DNA from: Klebsormidium nitens
Taxonomy: Eukaryota; Streptophyta; Klebsormidiophyceae; Klebsormidiales; Klebsormidiaceae
Reading direction: 5' to 3'
NCBI GenBank assembly: GCA_000708835.1
Contig: DF237155.1
Location: 1 to 64,000, forward strand
Length of the DNA: 64,000 nucleotides
The translations under genes were made by a program, and so were the position numbers. Of the stretch, positions 35,400 through 45,917 are shown piece by piece; position 1 is the first letter of the stretch; each line of letters begins with the position of its first letter. The notes beneath the pieces were generated by a model, which had not been told where the DNA came from, did no database searches, and saw only the letters and a program-made list of their open reading frames with translations.

Positions 35400-38300
35400 A
35401 TGGACCTACGCGCAGCACTCTTTCTGCTGGCAGTGATCCCCATTTTGACGGTGAAGGCTTATAGTGGTAATGGTACCAACTTCTGCAAGGCAGCGGGGTT
35501 CGCTGAGGCGGACTGCATTGCTGACCTGGAGAGTTACGCCACACAGGCGTCGTCTAAGCACCAGCCGTACTACCACAAGTCGATGCTGCCCTATCACGCT
35601 TGGAATCACGCCTTCCAGTATGGCCACAGTGCCCGGATGTTCCTGAAGAAGTACGGGGGCGTAGATCTGAACGCGTCCCTGTTTGATGAGGCCATTGCGC
35701 TGGCGGGCTTCTTCCACGACATTGGGTATCCCATGGTCATGGGCTTCAATGGCTACAGCATGAAGCAGGTATGGATTTACTACTAAGTACTAGCTTTTAA
35801 GCTATCTGGGCTACATTCTCAGTGAGCAGGTGGGTAGGTCGCTTGACTGCATAAATTGCTGCGAGGTTCATGACGAATCCTCACGGAAGCACTTAGGTGG
35901 GAGAAAGTGACGTTTTGAGATCGTGGTCAAGCGTCAGATCTTCAATCCTTACTTTCACGGTGGGTGTCGATGTACTTGGCCTCACCTACAGGATGTATTT
36001 GATCGAAAGTGTGTGCCTCAAAAAGATGATTCTGGGTTCAGAGAATACTGTATAACATCATCTGGCTGCAAATTCTTCAAAAGGTTTCCCTTCACCTCCA
36101 AACCCTTTGTTTGTTTTGATGAGTTCGAATGATTTGAAGCCCTTTCGCCCTCGCGGCCAGAATAAAAAGTCCAAATGCACTCCGTTTGTCGGCTGGCTTG
36201 AAAAGCTTAGGCAAGTGTGGCACTTTGCTCGCCAGACTACGCCAGATTGCAAAGTGTGGCAGCTATTCAGCGTCTCGGATATCAAGCGCCGCTCTGCTTT
36301 TTCCCAGTCCTATCCATAGTGGTTCTAGTCAGGCCTTTTTCCTCTTCTGCTGATTTGCGGCTGCATGGCCACACTTTCCAAATTGTGAACTTCCACTTCT
36401 GAACAAGTCAACCCGGTTTATCGCTCTGACGGTCTCAATTTTCTCGTCAGGTGTGGGCCCCTTGTAAGACCCCCCACCCGATCCCCCGCGCCGGCCCTGG
36501 CGCCCTTGGCCGTTACGACATCTATGGGACCCACTGCATTGGGAACACCTTTGGACGCATCCCCTTATACCGAGAAGGGCACGAGTCGTACTCGCTCAAG
36601 CTGTACCTCGAGACCTTTGCGACCAACGAACCAGAACTGCCCCCCCAGTTTCTGGAACTCCGGGAACCCCGCTACATGATCCTCACTGCGCTAAACATCG
36701 CTTGCTCAAAGTGGAACGCGACGGAAGGGACGGGGGCTGAGGAGGCGCTCCTCGAGCTGAGTGCGGGGTACCCTTTGGCGGCCGATTTGGAGATCAATGT
36801 TGAGACGTGTGAGACCAGCCCGCTGAGACCAGACATGGCGCTCGGCCAGGTGAACGACAAGTGGCGGCAAATCCTGAACTGCGTGAGGGACAATCTGGAG
36901 CAGATTAATGGTTTCTCCCGAACCAGCCTGGCATGTAGTGCGGCGCGATACGCCGACTTTGCGAACGTGTTTCAGGAGGGGTTCATCTGTTACACGACAA
37001 ACCTGTGGGCTGAGTATGCCACGTATGGGGGGGCAAGAGCCAACTCGGAGCATACTGCTCCAGACCCGAGCAAGGACGGGGTTCTAGGACAGGAGCAGTA
37101 CTTCTTCTGGAACAACGAGGTGCGCTTCATCAAGGAGATCACAGGTGAGACTAGCTGACGCAGACCGCTGGTGTCCAGTAATTAGTGGGTATCTCTATTG
37201 AAACAATCTACCCATAGTCTGATTGATGAAAGATTTGGTAGACTGAGGTGTTCGCGCAAGGAAGTTCCCTCATAACCACTTCATCGGTACAACAGGTTCT
37301 GCAGGTTCTTCTTTCCACACCGAAAGCAGCACCCTCCGTTGAAATCTAGAGCCCTCAGCCCGTAGAATCGCAGAATGGCTGAGTGACGACCAAGAATTTC
37401 GCCGTCCAAATTTTGACGTCGAAAAACGAACGCTCAGGATCTTTCGTATGTACTTGGTTAGGTCCGGTTTGTCCGAACCTACTATCGGAACCTGTCCTGC
37501 CAAGGCTTCCGACCCCTGTCTAAACCCTGCAGACTGGAGTCCTATATTGAGATCGGATGGTAGCGCTGCGCTTTCTTCCAGCAAAGTTTTGCGGTCCGCC
37601 TGTCAGAACGGATGGAAGGAGAACGCGGACTGCAGTTTGCAGTCCGAGACCCCCACACCGGATGGTACTGTTCAGTTTGCGCGCGTGGGATTGATGCAAG
37701 GCTAGCTGGCCACGCGCGCGACCTAGCATGCCCATAACGTAACTCAAAGCCTGCTGCTGACCGACCAGCCCGACTTCCACCGAGCGCTCGAATGCAGTCA
37801 TTTAGCCCTGGCACCATGCTCCCAGTTGCCGAACAAACGACCCGGTGACCCGGAATGTACGGTAACCAGCTTAAATTGACTTGCGGGTGCAGGGTACCAA
37901 CCGGTGTGGGGGTCCAGAAAGGAGAACTGGAGTCCACGTTCTCCTTCCATGCGTTCTGTCAGACGGTGCTCTCGTTCTTGCCTTCCCTCAACTGCGTCCC
38001 CATTCTGCCACAGAGGAGTACGTTGTGGGCCCCGACTTCCAGCCGCTCAACGGGCGCTACACCCCGGATGACGTTGCGAGCATCAAGAAGGCGCTCGCAG
38101 ACACGGTGGTCATTCGCGACCGCGTAAACCAACTGTACGCGTCTGCGCCCAACGGCTCGTCCGTCTACCTGAGCGACATCCATGCGCTAGAGGCCATCCC
38201 GCTCTTTGAGACTAGCTGCAACTTCGTGGATTATGCATACCGGACACGGCAACTAATGGGTGAGTTGTGCTTCGTGATGTGGGTTTGTTTGTTAACTAGC

Positions 38301-38952
38301 AAGACTGGATCGAGTGATTTTGCGGGGCTCGGGCTAGTGGCATGGACATTTGTTCTGTCCAGGATCGTGTCTTTGATGGGCCCGGCGCTTGTGAACAGAG
38401 GGGCGTCTCTTCACAGGGCCCACCTCCCCGCTTTGCAGTTCTCTGTAGGAACCCAGGCTTGGATTTCGTCGCATAAACGGATACCAAATTCTTATGATTG
38501 AACGCTTCATGGTGGCTCATACTTACGTCATGCTCGGTGCGGTCTCCCCGATTGTGACATCTTCGTTTCTTCTCTCTTTGCTCCACGGCTCTTTTCCTGC
38601 AAAGCGAGTCTTGGCTCAGATACTTTCACCTTGCTTTCTGTGCTTCACGGCTTCCTGCAAACCGAGTCTCTGCTCAGACACTTCCCTCTGGCGCTTCGCT
38701 CCAGGTCTCGCCGCGTACCTCCCGATGTGGGCGGCAGCCGCGCACCTGCAGGCGCAGGACGCTCTCCAGACGAGCCCCGTGATCTGGACCCTCGTCGCGT
38801 TTGCGGTCACGATCACCGCGGGCCTGCTGATTCTGGTCGTGTATCGCTTCGCGACGACCAAGAAGGGCAAGGCGCAGGGGTTGCGAGACAAGCTGCAGGA
38901 GATGGAGATGCTCGTCAAAAAGCCGGCGCGGGAAGCCTCGCACTCGGTCTAG
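35400..38952 (+). CDS. Membrane-anchored HD-domain (metal phosphohydrolase-like) protein with lumenal catalytic site
   Basis: Four exons, 35400-35768, 36451-37144, 38014-38259 and 38705-38952, give 518 residues. The start at 35400 yields a signal peptide (residues 1-20, LRAALFLLAVIPILTVKA). Residues 65-107 hold an HD-type metal site: YHAWNH (H66, H70) and FFHDIGYP (H106-D107). GHESYS (166-171) occupies the place of the conserved NEE-SA segment in bacterial YHNW-type HD phosphohydrolases. Near the C terminus, 462-485 is a single membrane helix (WTLVAFAVTITAGLLILVVY), followed by a basic 33-residue cytosolic tail. N-glycosylation sequons at NGT, NAS, NAT and NGS agree with a lumenal or extracellular body. 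I know no characterised plant protein of this design. The substrate is unknown; nucleotide or phosphoester hydrolysis is inference from the HD fold. Intron 2 carries a transposon copy. Confidence 0.8.
37607..37955. mobile_element. 349-bp non-autonomous TIR transposon, copy 1 (intronic)
   Basis: The ends are imperfect inverted repeats of about 62 bp (left AACGGATGGAAGGAGAACG, right end reads CGTTCTCCTTCCATGCGTT; about 51 of 62 positions match by eye). The element is flanked by a perfect 7-bp duplication CTGTCAG at 37600-37606 and 37956-37962. It has no coding capacity. An equal-length copy at 60658-61006 differs at about six positions. TIR length and duplication size suggest a Mutator-like or related MITE. 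Confidence 0.85.
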
Positions 38953-39219
38953 AAGCGGTGTCTGGTGTTGGTAAGAGTATTGTTGTGACAGCTCGCGGGT
39001 TGGAGAACGAGTCTCCCATGAGCCAGGGGGACTTGAACGAAGCCGTTGTCCAGATGTCAGACTAAGACCGTCCATTCGCTTATTTATAACCGGTTATCAA
39101 ATGCAGGACGTATTGTGTATCATATTTACAGAAGGCAGGGGCCGCCTTCTAATTGAGTTAGGAAACGTATCAGTGTTGAAGCCAGTGCTTTGAAGAGTTT
39201 GTTTCCGTAAGCAGACAGT

Positions 39220-39521
39220 TCAGTGACACTCCTTGATGACAAAGCTGGCCACCCTGCGGTCTGGCCTGGGCTTATCGTCCTGAAAATCTACAGTCTGAAA
39301 GCTTCGGCACTCGTGCTCGGTATACTTCTTGCAGTACCCATTCATAAACTTTTCGTCGTCCGGCCATGTGCATAAGTCCATGTGATTTCCGGACTCATAA
39401 GAAGCCGGTTCTGAGCTGCATCAGACAATTTCAAAATCACCTTGGCATCAAATCAGGCTTCAGTGCTCGAACATATGCTGCACTACGCATGTCAGTACCA
39501 TTGCCCTGAGCATGTGGATTT
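39220..39521 (-). CDS. Possible small Cys-containing gene or gene remnant, 3' end
   Basis: On the minus strand, 39415-39220 is open for 64 codons to a TGA. It follows a TCTGATGCAG acceptor and encodes a hydrophilic sequence with CTWPDDEKF, GYCKKYTEHECRSF and a C-terminal KECH. Just upstream, 39521-39441 is open in matching phase (RSAAYVRALKPDLMP) and ends AG|gtgatt, but the gap would be an intron of only 25 nt, too short for normal splicing. Either an upstream exon is used instead, or this is a decaying gene with a small disruption. I do not recognise the family. No start codon can be assigned. Confidence 0.35.
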
Positions 39522-40078
39522 CTAAAGTTTTTAATGACAAGTCATGCGGCGGCCGCGAGTCTCAGAAAAATATAGAGCTGCCGGAAAAATGATCACATGT
39601 GCCGTATATTTGTCTATAGGGCCTATCGCTCGCATATTGCTGCATGCGCACGTGGTTTACAACTGGCACACGTATACGCGCGCCGTGCATGATATCTTAG
39701 TATACAAACGGTTGCATCATGCGCTTCCAAGGACATGCCACCGTCTTTTCTGCAGCTCTAGGCGGCTGGCTTACATACGTCAGTAAGTATGTACGTTTTG
39801 CCTGGCCGGCCTGTATACGTGCCTTAGCATGTGCTGAACGAGTCTGTTGATGCATATGACAATCGTCGTTAAGCAGACCTCTTTGGCCCTGCAAACGCAT
39901 CATGCACTCCCTCCTGATCGACCTCACGACCTTTCTCTTCGTTGTGCCTTGGTCAAGGCCAGCTTCTGTGTCCAAAACCTGTGCACTTCAATCGTCCATT
40001 ATAGGTGTCAAAATATTAAGTATGCGACCGAGTCTATATAAGATACAATGAGAGGACAACACGGGGATGCCCCTGCCG
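39522..40078. other. Spacer upstream of AMSH 3' end, no gene assigned
   Basis: Rich in alternating purine-pyrimidine runs (GTATACGCGCGCC region near 39672) and GCATGC-type hexamers. A TATATAAG string at 40035-40042 looks like a TATA box, but no coding start follows it convincingly. Confidence 0.35.
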
Positions 40079-43000
40079 TCATCTGAGATCGAGGACCTCC
40101 ACTCCTAGTTGCGCGTCCATCTTCACATGCCCCGCCTGTTCGTAGATTGGGCTCCCGTCGGGGGGGTTGTCGTGAGGGTGAAAACCCCGCCGTTGACAGT
40201 TCCCAACCACTTTCAAGCCCCCCGGGTCCGACAGCCTAAAAACGCCGTACTTTCGTTGACTATCTGTGGGGGCGCAAACTATGGCGATAGCCTCTGGGGA
40301 CATCACCTGTGGGCATGAAACAAGGGGCCGGTCAGAAAAACCGGCCGATGGAATAGACGCCTCATGCTCAAGCGGCGCACTCTCTGCCAACGCTTGCAAC
40401 CGACGCCTGACAGCATGACCCTCGGATGCCGTTTTGAGCTTATAAGCGGATAAAGTCGCCTGCACATACCCAAGGCGCTCGTCCTTCCAATCGAGCTGTA
40501 CCTGGCAACAGTACATGACGTCAATTGAAAGAGGTGACTTCTCGTCTAGATGCAATATCAGACACAGCAGCTAAGGCAGTACTGCATTTGGCCTCAACAG
40601 GCCCCAAAACTTCCACCCGCCCAGATTACGCCCCTGAGAAGCCCTAAAACCCGAAAAGCAGCCTCCTGGCTTGCGTTCAAAGATAAGATGCTCGCACACG
40701 AGCTGATAGAAGCGAGCTCGGCTCTGCAAAACGCAACAATCACAGACTCTTGGCGGGCATCTCTATTCAGTCGAGTCGTGCCGGCGCGTTTGCGCACCTG
40801 GTACGAGTAGTGCGTGTGCAGGTCGATGGAGGACATGAAGCAGGTCTGCGTGGGGTGCGTGTGGATCCAGCCCAGCTGGAACAGCCCGCGCGCGTCTTGC
40901 GCCTCAAAGATCTCCTCCTCGTTGATGGTGCTGCACGAGTCGCTGGTGGCCTCCTGCTTGGGCACCACCAGCGTGCTGATCGTGAACACGCCCCGCGACA
41001 GCGTGCCTGCCAACACCGCGCACGTCTCCAGGTTCTTGCGCGTGTTCGCCTGGGCCACCCTGCACAGCGGACGGCCGGCGCGTGTTAGCGGTGAGGCCCG
41101 AACTGCTCGAATGGAGAAGAGGTCTGTGCAGCAAACGGGCTCGCAATAGCGACAAACAACGACACGGCTTGCACCCATAGAGAACACAGGCATGTCACAC
41201 AACTTGCTCCTAGGAGGAGGTTGGTTTGAAGCGTGACTGGAAGTGGCTCAGAAACGGGGTAAGGATCCTTTCAAAGAACTGAAGTGGGGCCACGTCCAAA
41301 CCAAAACTTCAAGAAAGGTAGCATGCTTTCTTTCTGGAAGAACGGCAGCCTCAAACACTGTGCAAGCGTCGTAAGAAATGGCCCCTCTAAAACTAGCGCT
41401 CAGTCCGCCTCGCTCGTTCCGTCTCGAGCATTCATCCTCTGCTTTCTGCCTCTTGCAGGTTCCAGCGCGAGCCAACGCCCACATGGCGACTTCCCGTCAC
41501 GCATGGAGCAGTTGGAAACAGGCAGCCACAAAATGCTCAAGCGATGGTTAAACTTGTTCGGGTAACAGAATCCCTGCAATTGGCATACCTGAGGAACTCT
41601 TCCAGGATGCGGTGCGAAAAGTGCACCGGCTTGGGCCCCTTGAGGTCGTCAAACTCGACGGGGGGCCCGGGCCGGGGGTCGGCCACGTCGTGGGGGGACG
41701 GCTGGGGGGAGTCGACGGGCTGCGCGATCTGGAGCCGCGTGCACGGGGACGGTCTACCGGGGGGGGGCTGGGGCTGGGGGGTGAGGGGGACCTCGGGGGC
41801 CATGTCGAGGGGCTGCAGGGCAACGAGGGGGTCAGAAAGTGGTCGTAGTACGTAAACATGCCGAGTTGAAGTGGTCAGCTGAGCGTACTAAGAGGACAGG
41901 CATATTGGTAAGAGAAAGGTAACGCTCTGGTGTCCTCCTGGCACGGTCCCTGGCCTTTCTCGGCTGTCTCAATCTCAAAAGACCACTGCAAGTCCTCACA
42001 AACTGAACTCACGACGAGCAGATACTATTAGAGAAGAAGTCTTTCCTCAATCGACCGCGGCTGGCAAGGAAAGCCAGCGCGTAATCTAGGATTTAAGTGA
42101 TCAACAAAACGGGGTAGGGACCTTCAATATGGGTCATTTTCGGCTTACCAGGGCGGGCTTGGGTTGTTGCAGCTCCATAACACTCGGGGTAGAGGACCCC
42201 GAGGACGACGGCCGCTCCTCCAGGCGGAGGTTTAACAGGTCGGGGACAGTCACTGGGGACGAATCAATCGCACTGGGGTATGACACCTGCGGAAAAATCA
42301 GAAGAGGGCTAAGCGAAGGCTGACCCCGTAGCGATCTCTGATTGCATGCCAAACGTCAGGGCCAGAAGGCTAGGAGAGTCTTTTTCCAGAGTTGAAATTG
42401 AGGCTAGCAGAAATGAAGTCCTTCCTGCAGCAATTCGAACTGTTTGTGGCGATCCGTTCCGCCTCCAACGTCCATATTACAATAATGCGAACTCAAGTAC
42501 CTCTCTGGTCAAATCATGGCCGCCTTTGACCCAACTGCACAAAACCCCGTTCTTTGACCACTGCAAAAAGCTGGTGCAGAGCTACTACGACAACGTATCA
42601 ACATGCAACCTCAGAGAGGCCCTACCTTTTGTGGCAGTACTTCGTGATGCGGTCGCTGCCTCTGGGCGGGCAGCCCAAGGAAGGAGTGCCGCGAGAGCGT
42701 TTCTTCACGGGCGGGGAGGTACGAGCTGTATGACGTGGAGGTGGACATGGAAGAGTAGCTGGGGGTGAAACTAGCGTAGTTTGGTGCGTAACTGGTGGAC
42801 GTGCTGGCCGAGTAGCCGGTGTAGCTCGGGACGGTTCCCGTAAGGAGGTCCATCTGGCCGGAGGGAGGACGGGAGACGTATGCGCCAGCTGGCTGCGGAA
42901 ACAACGAGAAGAGAATGGCGGGTTAGCAATTACTTGAGTTCATTGTCCAGAGAGACCATGATAAAGTAGAAAGCCTCCCGGTGGGGGTTGGACTCGCTGC

Positions 43001-44852
43001 TACCGGACGCTAGGCAACGACAACAAGGCTTCCACCGATCGAATTCCTGGATAGCGATTTGGTGAGGGCATGTACTTACAAAACTCAACGGATACAGCCT
43101 CAGCGGTCAGATCGAGCACAGAAGCGTCGTCGACGCTGCTTTAGGAGGCCTCACTAGTCAACATATCACACTCATCACTCTACACCCGAAGTCAGTTGGC
43201 CCATGTTGCGACGCCCAACGGGCCTGGCGACTGAAAAGAGGCAATTGGCTCCTAGCGCTCCACAATGGCCCCGACAAACGGCTTCCCCGTATCAGAACTA
43301 GAAGAGAGTGGCTGGCACGTCACTCACTCGACCGTTGGGTGGGGGACTTGGAAGATAGATTGGCGGATCGTCGTCTGTTGACGAGTCCAAAGCGACAGGC
43401 GGCCAAGCATAAGGGTCTCTCCGCTCGGGCCGCTGCCCCGGCCAGCTTTTGAGGCGGCGCTCCTCATTCTTCAGCTCCTCCATCTTGCGCTTGAGGTCCG
43501 GCTTCAGGCGCTCCAGCTCAGGGAGTACCTCCTTGAGGAGAATCTGTGACACGTGAACGACAGAATGAGGTGGAAGCAACAGGCACAGGAGTCTGCGGCG
43601 GCCTTAGAAAGTTTCAACTTTGTCTTTGCATCAACTTAACTCATCGAGCACGAACGGTTGTGCTAAGAGCTGTGCTTTTCAGCAACAACTCACCTTTCTG
43701 AAGTCCACCTTCTCTTTGGAGTAGCCGGCGCTGTTGTAATCATCGTGCTTCGAAATTGTATCCGCGACCATACTGTACGAGAAAGAAGCAGGGTGTCAAT
43801 TCCCGCTGAAAGGAAGCAACCCTTTTCTTTGAGTGCCAAATGGGCTCCACAAGCAATCCGCAAACGACTAGACTGCTGCAGCAATTGAGCAATGGCCAGG
43901 TAGCTTGTCTAGATCTTTAAAGGTGGCACATGGAGATTCAACAAGACATTAGGCTGGGCAAGGCATTTGGGAGCGCAACTTACTTTGCAAAGCGCATGAG
44001 CATGACGTACAACTCTGGCAGGTTCTGCTCGTACCGATACACCGCAGCCTGCACAAGGGGGGTACGGGCAAGCCGTCCAACTTAGTGTAGTGCACCAAGT
44101 GCGGCACCTTATAACTCTAAAAATACCACGGATCAAAGTTGCCCAATGAAGTAGGTCACAAGCGTCTTGTCTCAGAGCATTTCGACTCCAGCCTGAACAT
44201 ACTTAGAAGCACAATGTCTGGTCTTTCGTCACTCTCTCCTTGCTGGCGACTCACAAAGAGACAAAGGGACATGTCTGATGCTGAATGAAGCTGGCGACGC
44301 AGAGGCCTGAAATGCAGCTTTGGGGCTTTGGAAACTAACTGTCCCGATCAGGATCCAAGAGTGGACTATCTAAGCAAGGTTGCGTCCTTCAGCAAGTCTA
44401 CAGGGGCTCGTTGGAAGGTCTAGGAAACAAATAGGCAGTACGTCCTGCGAGTTTTCACCTTTTGAAAGCAACTGCAAGACTTTCCTCCGAACGGCTTACA
44501 GTGGCGACATGTGGTTCAACACGTGACCACAATGATCATTCTTCCTATATCCAAATCCATCAGCGGACTGCCGACGCCACTGGTTTTGTCCAATTGTCAC
44601 CACTTTCAGAAGCTAAAATACTTCCAGGTGGGGACAGTCCTCAACATTTCTCATTTGAACAAAGTTCAATCTGAAGCCCAACCTGCACCACTTTCATGGT
44701 ACTTCAGGAACAAAGTAACCCCTCACCTGCTTGAGCAGACCGTTTGCGGTCCGGTAGTAAAACTTCAAGGGCAGCCTCTGGTTCAAAAAAATGGGCCTGT
44801 CCGACTCCTGGAGGGCCTTGGCATACTCCTGCCATCGGGGCCCGCCCCCCAT
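40079..44852 (-). CDS. AMSH: AMSH-type deubiquitinase (JAMM/MPN+ metalloprotease)
   Basis: Nine exons: 44852-44727, 44048-43984, 43772-43694, 43543-43328, 42892-42626, 42286-42149, 41812-41589, 41059-40798 and 40306-40079, giving 534 residues. The N-terminal MIT/USP8-dimerisation-like half has QRLPLKFYYRTANGLLKQ, AAVYRYEQNLPELYVMLMRF and KEVLPELERLKPDLKRK. The middle is Pro/Ser/Thr/Tyr-rich and probably disordered. The C-terminal MPN+ domain has NEEEIFE and the zinc site HTHPTQTCFMSSIDLHTH (H438, H440, S448, D451), then MSPEAIAIVCAP and a terminal VEVLDLR. It cleaves Lys63-linked ubiquitin chains on endosomal cargo with ESCRT-III, as plant AMSH1/AMSH3 do. The open frame continues five codons upstream of the chosen ATG to a TTACAG acceptor at 44868, so an extra 5' exon is possible. 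Confidence 0.93.
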
Positions 44853-45917
44853 CTTGGCAGCAATCTTCTGTAACCCTAATTGCGCAATTGAAGCTGCAAC
44901 GTCCCAGCTAGCAGGGTGTCAACTGGGCTCTGATGGAGATAGTCAGGAACAATCACCACTGACTGTAGAAGGTGTCAATTGCAGCGCGCAGGTGGCGAGC
45001 ACCTCGCGAGCACTTCTTCGAAGGGCAGTCTCTCCACAACCGAGGCATTTGACTTGATCAAGGTGGAAACAAACCCCTGCTGAGAGATGGCTGATCTAGG
45101 AACTGTTCGAAAGTCTGGTTGCAGGAGAAAGAACCCAAGAGGCCCTTCACGTCTAGACGCCAAGAGCGCCACAGCTACCCCTAGCTGCACCACGTACTGA
45201 CTTTGCAAAGTTTCCTCCCACCATGTGTACATACGGTTCAGACTGTATCATTATTTACAGTACCTTTGTTACACATCTGGCATGCAGTGTTCCCTGTTCG
45301 TTACCCCCTTCCCAGGAGGTGATCATGCTCGAAGTACCGGTGATCAGCCGGTTCTCGTGGTAATCCCCACCAGGCCATCGACCGACTGGGCAGTGGGACT
45401 GCGCTTTTCTGACCGGTTGAAAATTACCGACGGCACCATGCAGTCCCCGGTCTATTATCGCGCTAGCTCTTTAATATTCGAAAGCAATTTCTGGCGTAGT
45501 AGGGGGCTTCATCTTCAGGCAGCGAAGCGCTCCCTCGGCTGCTCCCAGTTGGCCGCTTGCAAGCAATGGCGCAGATAAGTTGATCTGAGGACAGCATGCT
45601 GCTGCATTGGGCAGCAATGTAAAAGGAAAGCACACTGAGTTTCCTGGGCCATGGTTGATGGGTCCATAAAAGCACACCATTGCACGAGGCAGTGTCACTA
45701 GCATGGACGCTCAGAGCATGGACGCTTAGAAGACGCGACATAAATAAGAGTCCTCACCAACAGTCGCTGAGGAGCTGAGGAGTCTAGAGAACTCAACTTC
45801 TTCAAGCTCCTTGCCCTAAATCATTGAATACCAAGGATAATTGCAAGCGTGACCACTTAGGAGCGGGTCAATCAGCAAGTGGTCAGCTGCCTGGTGGCTT
45901 GAGATTGCGAGTGAACC
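44853..45917. promoter_or_regulatory. Divergent spacer between AMSH and GPN3
   Basis: About 1.1 kb between the two start codons. It may hold an upstream AMSH exon. Open frames present are short and lack family resemblance. No named promoter element is clear. Confidence 0.4.

Noticed and set aside
37542-37937. 131-residue minus-strand open frame, also present at 60635-60988
   Set aside because: It is only the reading of the repeated TIR element. It does not span the element ends sensibly and shows no transposase motif.
40035-40042. TATATAAG as a promoter
   Set aside because: It sits about 40 bp past the AMSH stop codon, and no convincing coding start follows on either strand.
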